A stretch of DNA of 54,584 nt from Nemertoderma westbladi (lineage: Eukaryota; Xenacoelomorpha; Nemertodermatida; Nemertodermatidae). Position numbers and translations under genes: made by a program. Numbering within the stretch: the first letter of the stretch is position 1; the number at the start of each line of letters is the position of its first letter. Location: assembly GCA_032718475.1 (NCBI GenBank), contig JAUCBJ010006856.1, positions 1-54,584 of the forward strand. Reading direction: 5' to 3'. The notes beneath the pieces are model-generated. The model worked only from the letters and a program-made list of their open reading frames with translations. It was not told the origin of the DNA and did not search any database. This document shows, piece by piece, positions 1-11,544 of this stretch.

Positions 1-810
1 TACGAAATCTGCCTTGGCACGGCTTGAATGGTCCTCTCTGTTGCAACAGCCCAGTGTGAGATCCAGCTTCACACTACGGCTGAGCAAAAGGTATGATGCT
101 CTCGCCTCTGCCTGAGGCGGCAGATCGCAGTAAGGGTTAAGGGTGATACTGCCTTCGGTATTCGAAGTCAAATCGGGAGTCCTTCAAGGTAACACACTTG
201 TACCATTCATGTTCATAATTGTGGTTGATTATGTTCTACGCATGTCCTTAGATCATCTTAATAAATATGGGGTGATGGTAACACCAGCAAAGTACCTTAC
301 CGATCTAGACCTTGCTGGCTGAAATAAAACTAAAATTTGTGAACTTTGACAGCCCTCAGGAAATTTCTGATCCTATGATCATAAGCTCCAAGGATGGCAT
401 GCCTGAGCATGTGGATGACTTATGATTATGGATCAGGAAGTCATGTGAAGATCTTCGGATACGTAAAGGGGAAGGTATGAGCAGCACTGAATCGTCTGTT
501 CGATTATTTAGGGCAGCTGTAGAACAAAAACTCCTATATGATTCCATGTTGGGCTCTTACTGCGGAGGATTCAAAATCTCTAGATGGCGCATTCACTAGA
601 AAGCTACGTTGGTTTTACTGTGTGTCAAGGAGAATGAACACATCTACAACCAGACTTTATACAACATTGGAGGTGTTTCATTAGTCTCACCAAGCTTGAC
701 TCTTGAACGGAGCCGCCTCCGCTTTGCAGAACATTGCTTTCGCCATGAGGACCAACCAGTATATAATGATGTGCTAAGGCAGACTGATTGGGAAAATAAG
801 GAGGGTTAAC
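1..810 (+). pseudogene. Decayed non-LTR retrotransposon fragment (RTE-like)
   Basis: Translating across frames gives pieces of a LINE reverse transcriptase. Around 165-305 there is a GVLQGNTLVPF-like stretch (family pattern GVxQGDTLAPF), then VVDYVLR and a degraded DLDxA in place of the DYADD box. From about 420 to 790 the C-terminal region follows, including RLFRAAVE and, near 700-760, ERSRLRFAEHCFRHEDQPV, which resembles the RLRFAGHCxR tail of RTE-type elements. Frameshifts and stops break the frame repeatedly, so it is dead. The 5' part lies outside the window. The clade name is from memory of family patterns and is less certain than the LINE identity. Confidence 0.6.
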
Positions 811-3685
811 AAAGTCCACCTCACCAACGTTACCCCAACTGGTGCAATATTGGCAATTGATGTAAGAGATACTTTGGTTAAAATCTTGTAGCAAATGTTT
901 GAAGGTGAAAATTCTTGAAGGTGAAAAAAAATTCCGTCTCACCACCTAAACTCGGGAGGCAAAACTATGTCTATTTCAAATTTATTGGATCTCATTATCA
1001 CTTTTATAAATCAAAGAAATCAAAGGGCCGCAGGATTGTTGGGCTGAGTCGTCACTGGTTGAAGAAGACCCTATATATCTAAAAGGATTTCGAGTAATTG
1101 TAATTGTGTAAAACACAAAAGAATTATAAATGTCTTTGTGAGATTTACACGCTGGGCTGATGTAGCAGCAGCTAACTCAAACTCGTATCCTATTGTTAGA
1201 ATTAAATTTCAGCTTGTATTATGTCATGAACTCATTAAGATACATGTTCGTTATCCTTGTAGAATCCTATTTGTTACAGCACCATGCATGGAAAGAAGTC
1301 TTAATCAACTGTGGACTATAAGTCAAAATCAAACCCGTGTAAATTTCAAGGAATGCCTTTACTGCATCTTAGCCGTAATTTCTAATACATGGTTATTCCT
1401 ATAATGGCACCAGCTGGGGCCATTTATTCCGTTTCACTGCGGGTCCCATTCCATTGAAGATGCCTCTATGTGAAGTTCTCATACAAATACAGCCACTTAT
1501 TATTACAATGGTTTTCGTATTTAAAAACAATTTAATCTTTCCATCGATTAAGTAAGAAATTAGTTTTGGTACTATGTTAGTGTTTATTGTTTACTGTTAT
1601 TGTTGTCAATGTTGAATATTTCGACATAGAACAAGGGAGCATTACATAATTCGACCCCAAATTTTAAAAGAGTAACCTTCTTTAAATATCCCTAATACGG
1701 GGAAATAATATTATTTATTCGACATATTGTTATAAGTAAGCCCACCTCACAAAGAATATCTTACAGAAACCATATTGCTGAATTTTGAAACTTTTTTTGC
1801 GGCAATTTTTTAATGTAAATTTTTTTAAACTACACTTTTTTAATTTGTAGAGTTTGTCAGATTTAGAGCTGCCGAGTCGAAAATTTGTAGGCATCAATAG
1901 GACCAAAGGTTGGGGAGATTTTGACGGACTTTCCGACATCATCAGTTCAGTTCAATAGAGAACTACATATGTCTAAACATGAATGTCCTCCCATTTCTTT
2001 GTTATTTATCCGTTCAAGCTAAAATAAGCAGAAATTTACTAGACCATTAGCTGCGTCTTTCAAAGGAGACTTATTCCTCTGCAGTTCTGCTGGCTGCCGC
2101 TAGAGGAATAAATATCTGAGACCCAAAAATAAAGCCATCACCGCATACCAGATAGTCAGCAAGCTGGGCAATATATCAGAATTTTAGCACAAATCATCAG
2201 AGGAAAACTTCACATCATACATGACATAAATAATGACATTGGGGTGCACTACACAGTGCACATAGGCAACAATTCATGTAGTTTGAGAGTTTCAGTAGTT
2301 TCAGATTGCATTCGTTTAATTAAATTTAACTACCTTAGTTAAAATGTCATGAAGAATGAAGTAGGCCTAAATGATAGTTTTAAAGAAATCAGGTCTTTAA
2401 CTGTAGTGCCTACTTTATAGTGTCACAAAGATACATGTTGATGTTAATGTATGTTTCACAAGTCAACATACACTATCATTCCAGAGAGATCTAAGAAACC
2501 ATGCGATGTGCCATTGTCACAAATTTGAACATAACTAACAACTTAATTCAATTTCACTATTACAGCTAGAGTATTGATTACCACTTTGTACCATCAATTG
2601 GTGTTCCCCGCAATTATGAAACGCCCCTCGAAATTAAGATATGTCCCAAAAAAAAAACATGATAACAGGATCAATAGAACACCAGTAACGTCTCCAGCTG
2701 GGCCAGAATATTGATAAAGAGCCTATTCAACAGTTATATTGAGGAATAGATAAGACAATATGACTTCATCATGGAATGGTGCATGGTGAAGTGCTGGCAT
2801 TGTCATGTCTGCTGTATGTGTATGTATTCCAATAAAAGATATATTAATAATAACGCTTTTTATTAACACACCACACACGAGCAAATTTTTGGATAATTTT
2901 ATCCAGTTTGTGTAACATTAAATTACATTTAAGTTATATCGAATTAATAATTTAATTATACTGTTGTAAAAACCATAGTAATTTTATGTAGTTTTTTTAA
3001 TAATAAGTAGGCCTATATCATATTTATAAATTATGTAAAATATTTATTAATGCATTGCGTACATAAAAATATTAATATTATATTGTAAATATATATACAA
3101 CTATATAGTACTAGTACTAGTACTAGTACTAGCTGTAATATATAAAAGTACCTAATGCAAAAATACCTAATTTAAATTAACAAAATATAAATATTAATGA
3201 CGAAGTCCCTATGTATAGATAAGGGCAATAAATCTACATACCTGATGACAGACTCCTTCCTGTCTGATTGCATGAAGAGAACGTCGTGTCCCTGCAACGT
3301 GATTCTGTCTAACATTTAAACATGGGCGGTACTTGTAATACATGTTTATTTTCCAATCGGCGTGAAATACGGTGGGCAAAAAAGCAAATTTGATGTGGAG
3401 CTACGGCGTATAATATTTAATGTGAAATAATGTAAAGTATGAGTATTCTTTCAGGAAAGTGGTACGGTATTCTAGGTTCGCCCTCACCCTAGCTCTCCGC
3501 TCTCGGGGCAAATACCACACCCTAGTTTGTCATTCCACAGCCCTCACCCAACATTACTAGATCTGTGATGCAATATGTCTGTTCTTACCCGTCGTACCGA
3601 TGCAATACCAAACTGTAGTCCAGGCAGGCCGCAGCGCACAGAACAAATATTGTTTCTACATTCTATTGTTAGGGTTAGTTGGTCA

Positions 3686-3833
3686 GGCCCAAACCCTAAG
3701 TAAAACTGTCATGTAACCCTAACGCTAAGACATTACCATTAACAAGAGTCCAAAATTCCACAAAATTTCTTAGATTAGAGCCAGATGAATTAAGGGTAGG
3801 GTTACATAACAGTTTTAATTACGGTTTCGGACC
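3686..3833. repeat. Imperfect foldback with 43-44 nt arms
   Basis: The left arm (3686-3728) contains AAAACTGTCATGTAACCCTA. The right arm (3790-3833) reads as its inverted complement with a few changes (TAGGGTTACATAACAGTTTT). The arms are separated by about 60 nt. It could be a small palindromic transposable-element remnant; no target duplication was identified. Confidence 0.5.
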
Positions 3834-3912
3834 GCCACTCTCGAAATCTGGGGTGAAAATGCTCTGGGGGGAATATGGCTCTAGGCGAAAATGCCAGGGG
3901 GGTAATCCGCGC

Positions 3913-3932
3913 GGGGGGGGGGGGGGGGGGGG
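3913..3932 (+). repeat. Homopolymer G tract (20 G)
   Basis: An uninterrupted run of 20 G about 360 nt upstream of the predicted start codon. Similar runs occur at 11524-11546 (23 G) and 14600-14611 (12 G) within introns. Such tracts can form G-quadruplexes and are unstable. Their exact length in the assembly is unreliable. Confidence 0.9.
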
Positions 3933-4207
3933 TAATTTTCGCCTGTGACACCGGTACGGCAGTACTGACAGCCGCCCTGTTTCAGCGGAGATATGTATTT
4001 AGCGACCATATAAGGAATAACCTTAGAAATGAAATGCGATTTAAATATTGTACCCGTGTTTCTCAAAAGGCGCTAGTTTTCCTTTTCACTGTGTGTAGAA
4101 TCGGTAGTTTATTGCCGGCACATTACGTTAACTACAGGTACATAGTTACACAATGGTGTGAATTACGGAATGTAATAGAGATATCCATATTTGATTCCAT
4201 TGTGATA

Positions 4208-4257
4208 ATTACGTAATATATTGTCATATACGTTCCTGGTCAATGATATTTACGTCA
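4208..4257. promoter_or_regulatory. Possible bZIP-type sites upstream of start codon
   Basis: TTACGTAA (4208-4218 region) and TTACGTCA (4250-4257) lie about 40-80 nt before the start codon. They match PAR-bZIP/C/EBP and CRE-like half consensus forms. Similar TACGTAA strings also occur in introns (for example 13790-13825), so chance from base composition is a real alternative. Confidence 0.15.
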
Positions 4258-4270
4258 GATGGTGGGTGGA

Positions 4271-4297
4271 ATGAGCCGCCAAAGAGGAGAAGGATGA
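4271..4297 (+). promoter_or_regulatory. Upstream ORF overlapping the main start (ATGA)
   Basis: ATG at 4271 opens eight codons and ends with TGA at 4295-4297. That stop overlaps the main ATG (4294-4296) in the arrangement ATGA. If the transcript starts upstream of 4271, ribosomes translating this short ORF would terminate exactly on the main start codon, a termination-reinitiation geometry. The transcription start is not known, so this is conditional. Confidence 0.35.
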
Positions 4298-4354
4298 CTA
4301 ACACAACCATAGTTGTTATCGTATTGTTGTGTATAAAATCATGTCTGGGAGCAG
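4294..4354 (+). CDS. Exon 1: start codon and signal peptide
   Basis: Sixty-one nucleotides: ATG with A at -3, then 20 codons giving a short polar start, a hydrophobic core (IVVIVLL) and a small-residue end (CLGA), which is a typical secretory signal. The exon ends in phase 1 at GCAG|GTTAGT. The single leftover G joins AG of exon 2 to make GAG (Glu), matching the phase of all following ShK exons. The last 13 coding bases (TGTCTGGGAGCAG) are themselves copied throughout the adjacent intron array. There is no transcript evidence; the choice rests on phase, signal quality and donor. Confidence 0.75.
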
Positions 4355-7300
4355 GTTAGTGTGTCACAACGAGTCTGGGAGCAGGTTAGTGTGTCACAAC
4401 GAGTCTGGGAGTAGGTTAGTGTGTCACAACGAGTGTGGGAGCTGGTTAGTGTGTCACAACGAGTCTGGGAGCAGGTTAGTATGTCACAACGAGTCTGGGA
4501 GTAGGTTAGTGTGTCACAACGAGTCTGGGAGCAGGTTAGTGTGACATAACGAGTCTGGGAGCAGGTTAGTGTATTAGGCCTACAACGAGTCTGGGAGCAG
4601 GTTAGTGTGTCACAACGAGTCTGGGAGCAGGTCAGTGTGTCACAACGAGTCTGGGAGCAGGTTAGTGTGACACAACGAGTCTGGCAGCAGGTTAGTGTGT
4701 CACAACGAGTCTGGGAGCAGGTTAGTGTGTCACAACGAGTCTGGGAGTAGGTTAGTGTGTCACAACGAGTCTGGGAGCAGGTTAGTGTGACATAACGAGT
4801 CTGGGAGCAGGTTAGTGTATTAGGCCTACAACGAGTCTGGGAGCAGGTTAGTATGTCACAACGAGTCTGGGAGTAGGTTAGTGTGTCACAACGAGTGTGG
4901 GAGCTGGTTAGTGTGTCACAACGAGTCTGGGAGCAGGTTAGTGTGTCACAACAGGCTGGTATCAGGTTAGTCTGTCACATCAGGCTGAGAGAAGGTCAGT
5001 GTATCACAACAGGTCTGAGAGAAGGTTAGTGTTTCACAACAAGTTTAGGGTTAGGTTAGTGTGTCACATCAAGTTAGTGTAAACCAGTAGCAGGTTAGTG
5101 TGTATCATTATGTCTGGAAGTAAATTAGTACAGGTTCAATTAATCATATTCATATATTTCCAAAAGCCCATCTTAGTTTTAGCTCGCCCGAGAATACAAA
5201 TTTATTTAAATAGCTAAAATATATGTACTCCAAGGTGCAAATTGTAGCGCGTCTAATGTAGGCCTACTCCTTTTCATCATACGAATATACGTGTATTTAG
5301 TGTACAAACAGACAGACAGATAGATAGACGGACAATACAGATTATCTGCTAATTACTCATGATAAGACTCTCATGATTTACCCCACATATACAATTGAAC
5401 ATTTTGTTTAAAATATCGAATATTTTTGTTATATTTACTTTTAGAGCTAGAAGATGGAAGACCTGGTTGTGAAGGATGGGCTAAAAGCGGGAACTGCGAA
5501 AGCAATCCTCAATGGATGTGGAACAACTGCCACAAATCGTGTGCACTATATGGAGAACCAACAACAGCTGCTCCAACTTTACCACCTGAGTTAGCGCATC
5601 TTGAAGATTCAGATGATAATTGTGCAAGATGGGCTAAAGATGGACTCTGTGAGACAAATGCGGCAAATATGTGGAACAATTGCCACAAATCGTGTGCGCT
5701 ATATGGAGAACCAACAACAGCTGCTCCAACTTTACCACCTGAGTTAGCGCATCTTGAAGATTCACAAGATAGTTGTGTAAGATGGGCTAAAGATGGACTC
5801 TGTGAGACAAATGCGGCATATATGTGGACCAGCTGCCACAAATCGTGTGCACTATATGGAGAACCAACAACAGCTGCTCCAACTTTACCACCTGAGTTAG
5901 CGCATCTTGAAGATTCACAAGATAGTTGCGTAAGATGGGCTAAAGATGGACTTTGTGAGACAAATGCGGCATATATGTGGATCAGCTGCCACAGATCATG
6001 TGCTCTATATGGAGTGGCTACAACCGCAGGTCCGACTCTTCCGCCGGGATTAGAAGATGCCACGGATGACAACGACGCGTGTGAAAGGTGGGCGAAAACT
6101 GGAGGTTGCGAAAACAACCCGGGAATGATGTGGAATACATGCAGACGTTCCTGCATTCTGTACGGGCAGCCGACCACGCCAGCACCAACGTTACCACCCG
6201 AACTCAGCCATCTCGAGGACACAGATGATAATTGTGCAAGATGGGCTAAAGATGGACTTTGTGAGACAAATGCGGTATATATGTGGGCCAGCTGCCACAG
6301 ATCGTGTGCACTATATGGAGAACCAACAACAGCTGCTCCAACTTTACCACCTGAGTTAGCGCATCTTGAAGATTCACAAGATAGTTGTGTAAGATGGGCT
6401 AAAGATGGACTTTGTGAGACAAATGCGGCATATATGTGGATCAGCTGCCACAGATCATGTGCTCTATATGGAGTCGCCACAACCGCAGGTCCGACTCTTC
6501 CGCCGGGATTAGAAGATGCCACGGATGACAACGACGCGTGTGAAAGGTGGGCGAAAATTGGAGGTTGCGAAAACAACCCGGGAATGATGTGGAATACATG
6601 CAGACGTTCCTGCATTCTGTACGGGCAGCCGACCACGCCAGCACCAACGTTACCACCCGAACTCAGCCATCTCGAGGACACAGACGATAATTGTGCGAGA
6701 TGGGCAAAGGACGGTTTATGTGAGTCTAATTTCGTGTATATGTGGAGAAACTGTCACCGATCGTGTGCTATTTATGGCGATGTGACAACAACGACCACGA
6801 CAACTCCAGCACCCACTCTCCCACCAGAGTTGGCCCACCTAGAAGACAGTGAAGATGATTGTGCATACTGGGCTCAAATCGGTGAATGCGAAAATAATTC
6901 GCGGTTCACATGGAAAACCTGCCCGAAGTCGTGCAACTTGTACGGAGTGCCCACAACCCCGGAGCCTACACTTCCACCATGGGCGGCTGGGAAATACCAA
7001 GACAAACTGGATTCGTGTCAGTGTTAGTGTCTCAATTAATTTTGCAATCTATAAGATTATCTTGAGCGATTAAGATACTTTTGATTTGATTTGGTGGGTG
7101 TGAAATAAGACCAACCAATCTTAGCCGCTTGCGCAAAATAGTTTTATTGCCTTGAACACTCAAGATAGTTAGTTATCATGAGCGCTCAAGTTAAATAATT
7201 AATTATTTATTACTTGGGAAAAAGTATAACTTTTTCACATTTTCGAGGTATTTTATTTACCGAGCGCAAGCGAGGTTAATAAAGGGTCGAGAGAATATTG

Positions 7301-10300
7301 AAAATAAGTTATACGTTTTTTTCTCATGTAATACTTAATTTTATTCTTAAATTGTACGCTTTTGTCGCTTAATTCTTTAATAAAATATAGAATGAAATAA
7401 TTGACAAAATAAATTGAACTGCAGTATTTTACTATATTGCTTCCATAGTTACTGCGATTCCAATTATTTCACTCTGCAACTCTTCATGCTTCTCTTTTTT
7501 TAATTCCTTACTCGATGTTATAACTATTTACATACTTGTGTGTAAAGTAGCACTTTACAGTGTGATGATCCGTGTGGCTTTGTTACACTACACGAACGAA
7601 CGTTAGTGAGTGAGTGAAAATAAAGCCACGTGGATCAGAACACGGTAAAGTACTTTGCAACAAGTATGTATGTAGTTTTATTCCAAAATTTTAACATTAC
7701 GAAATGATTGTACATATACATTATAAGTGATAGAAACTGCTCAAATTAAAATAGTTGCTGTATAAATAAATGTAAAAATGACATAAATTATGTTAGAAAT
7801 AAGTTAGCTTATATGTATGGTGGCATTTGGAGCCATGTTATAAAAATATAGATAGACCCTTTAATTGCTATACCCCGCCTACCGGTAGGTAATGCATTAG
7901 GCCTATCTGGCTGTCAGGCAAATTTCCACCTATTGTTTACGTGGTATCCAATGACGGCGTTAAGTAATGTCCCCTTAATGGACATTACTTAACACCGTCA
8001 TGGGTTACCACGTAAACAATAACACTAAATACAATACTAAATATACAGGCCAATACAATGCTGTAATGTCCTCTAAAGTTGTAAAGTGCTATATATATAA
8101 CAACTCGCTGTTAATACTAACGGCGTTGAGTAATGTTACAATTTTGGAATAAAATAATTTAATGTTCTGGAATATTTATTTATTTAAATAGAGAAAAGGT
8201 CAACTAGATAATTAAATCCAATACTGGATATTGAGTTCCGTTTTGGAGTGCGCCTTGCAGACACTAAAGTTGTAATAACTTTTGAATGTGTAAAGAGGTT
8301 CGTCAAAAAAAACGCTTTCACATTCGCCGGTATTCGACGCCATAATTCAATAATACGTTATATACCGAATCACACTTCTTCATTCAACAATTATTTTAAA
8401 GTATGTTTTTTACGTTTCGGTATCATTGATTTCTGTGTCCACTTTAGATTGGGCGAAAGAAGGATTATGTACAACGAACAAATACTACATGGAAGAGAAT
8501 TGTATGGCATCTTGTATTCTATACGGGGGAAAATCAACCGAACCCCCGTTATCAGGTAAGCTGATACATCCCCTGCGCAAAAATAAAATAAATTTTTGAT
8601 ATTTCTCGTCGGTAATTTATGCTCAATTATTCACGCAATTCGTTGTAAAAGTTCAAACTTTTAATTTTAAATACTCTGCGAATTACAGAATCCATGTCGT
8701 ATGTCATAATGTCACCAATGATAGCGGATCCAATTCCGTGCACCACCCAGCGGAAAATGGGGAAAGGCATGATTTACGAATCATGATTGGATATGCGATA
8801 TTACCAAAATAATATCGCATACCACAGGCATCAAGGCAATATACATTGCCAGCTAGAGAGAGATGCCAGCACATCAGCTCATCTCAGGGGGGAGCTAGCA
8901 TAGGGCCGGGGAATAGATCAACCAATGATAGGGCGTCTTTCCAGCAATTATCGCGCATTTATTGGTAGGCCAAACCTAGGTAGGAATGTATATCCCATGT
9001 AATATATAACTGTTACTCTGTTAATTGTGCTTCAGTTGGCTACATTGAGTGTAGAAGTCAGATGGTTCTTAACCGTCGACGCTGTCATTGTTACTGCTAT
9101 TATTATATTAGACGGATTGTGCTTATCTGATATTATGAACAACAATAACTATAAACTCAGTTATTGCACCGGCCTTCGGCCTTTCAATTTCACCAACAGC
9201 CTTTCAGTAGCCTAGCGAACGCGGCGATGCGTATTCTCCATAAGACTCGAAACACACACAAACCGGTCGGGATCTTTTGCCAACTCGGATCCCGTCACAA
9301 CCAACATCCTAGACCTACTGCTTAAATAATAGAAAACTTTTGATTTCTTCGATAAATGGAATATTTATACTGAAAGTAAAAAACCTGTTTTGTTTAAGTA
9401 TAAATAACTGGCTGCTTCTACTAATCGAAATACCCATATAACGAACAACTTCAGCGACTAATTGACCAAATAATTAGAAGAATTTATTGTAAATGTATAA
9501 ATTTTATTCTTAGATAAATGGGACGATTGTGAAACTCGAGCACAATCGCCGAACGCTTGTCGAGACAACGAGGAGATGTGGATCAATTGTCCCTTTAGTT
9601 GCAACAAATACTCGATAACAACGTTCGATCCGGCTAGGGCAGGGGAACTAGAAGGTATGAGTGCTGATACTACTGTACGATGCTTTGAAAGCTCAACAAC
9701 ATCAGGAAACACCTTGAGATACATGACTTATATTAATTAAGAAATATCCACTTTAACTCTCATACATTTTTAATAAACTTTTTTCCCTCTCTTTGTAAGA
9801 TATATTATACCGATAATAAATAACAATTTACCTTATACAAATTACAATTACAATCAATATACCATCGATAAGCTGCTATATATACATTTAAATTAAGTTA
9901 AAGCTTGTTTGAATATTCAGTTAAAAGATTATATTCGATACAAAAAGGCCACATTGTGACAAATGGTTTCACAAAGGGTCTAGCTTAAATAATCGAAATT
10001 CAGAAATGCTTTCCGCATGTTAGTGTTTTGAATTTTGCACACTTTTGCACATTGTATTAAGTTTAGCCAACGAGTGCAAAAACAATAATCATATAGAATA
10101 GATAGAAATAGCCGGTATTTGAATATCAGAAACTGATATTCAATACTGATATTGATATTGTAAAATACAGTAGCATACATTTTCTCACTGCTTTTTCTTT
10201 AACTTTTCTATAATTTTGTATAATGGTACCATATTTTATTTTACTAACTTATCAAAATTGATTTTTATTGAAGTTTATTAGTATTCCTGTTTCTTTGTGG

Positions 10301-11512
10301 CAGACAAAGACGACGCGTGCGTTATGTGGGCGTTGGATGAGTTATGTGTAGGAGATGAAAGCGCCTACATGGCGGAGACATGCGCTCTGTCCTGCTACAT
10401 GTGGCAACACGGAGAATTAGTGGCAATAACGGAATTGATAACTGCAACAGTCGAGACCACAACAACTTCACAAACGACAACAACTCCACCACCAGGTAGG
10501 TGATCAAATATTACCTTTATACTTTTTTTTATTATTTTTTCTTGTTGTGGAAGTTGCGTTTTTTTATCGCCCAGGTTGCAAATATTTAAATACAACAGGT
10601 CACTGGGTGGTACCGGATCGTTTGATCGGTATTTTGGAATATTGTAAGAAGATGATTAGTACCAATATTGAATGTTTATTGTGCAGGTTATCCCTTGAAC
10701 CCGTGTAACAGAAACGAGGAATTACAATGTTGGGCATGCGGAGGCGTCAATGTAACAACATACGACGACTGTTTCGAACAAGGATTATTTTCACGATGCG
10801 AGGGAGAATTTGTAAGTTGCATTTGTAAATAAATATAGATCTAACACACTCTTCTTACCACGTATGCCAACACAACTTGATTATACCACTATATGCATTG
10901 CAGACGTAGGACGTACCAAGTGTAGGTCTAATATGCCCGGGTGTTATTGGTGAAATCGAAAACGGTTTTGAGATTAAGAATTTACAGATGAATGCGGTTG
11001 TAATGATAGATTAATATTAAAAGACGAAAAATAAAGCCAACAGAAATGGTTAAATATTGTTAAACAAGCATTTTTAACGGCTTGTTGTAGCAAAATAATT
11101 TGAAAATTTAAAAATCCGGCCAGGCCACCCAGCAGTAAGATAATTTGTCGAACTATCTTATACCAAATTTCGTAGCATTTGATTACAATTTGAAAAATGT
11201 GGGGGGTTGGGGCTCCGACTTATTAATAATGGTTGTTGTATTAAATGAGATATTGTATAATAAAATGGCCTCGTGCAGAAGCAAAACCATGCCACTTTCG
11301 AACGCAGCCCAATCGCGAACCCAATCGCAGCTATTTTTCAACGAAATGTGGATTGTGTTACATTTTACATATTTCGAATCCTTACATGGCCATGTTTCCA
11401 TTGTTACGTATTAAATTATGACACACACAGAAGGAGGATATGCAGGTGAAACTCTATTTTTTTTTCAAATTTCATACAATTTCATTAATAGAGTAATTAA
11501 TAGTATATATAT

Positions 11513-11544
<32 letters not shown>

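Larger units (their letters stand above)
811..4270. other. Intergenic stretch upstream of the large gene
   Basis: No ORF here resembles a protein I know, and no splice-compatible exon was found. It is AT-rich, with a short TACTAG tandem run near 3111-3131, a foldback at 3686-3833 and a run of 20 G at 3913-3932. The promoter of the gene starting at 4294 should lie at its right end, but no TATA box or initiator stands out. Confidence 0.4.
7023..8447 (+). other. Intron 2, with foldback elements
   Basis: GT at 7023 to AG at 8447. No coding sequence was recognised. It holds two inverted-repeat structures (listed separately) between 7530 and 8154. Confidence 0.7.

Noticed and set aside
1138-1404. 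88-codon ORF upstream of the gene
   Set aside because: No recognisable motif, no donor in a compatible phase, and exon 1 with a signal peptide is found at 4294.
4344-5110. CRISPR-like regular repeats
   Set aside because: Units are contiguous without unique spacers, in an animal intron; the same applies to all arrays here.
5509-6681. 390-codon antisense ORF
   Set aside because: Shadow of the ShK-like exon on the opposite strand; its period matches the modules.
8248-8559. 103-codon ORF over exon 3
   Set aside because: Different frame from the ShK module, which is supported by splice sites and cysteine pattern.
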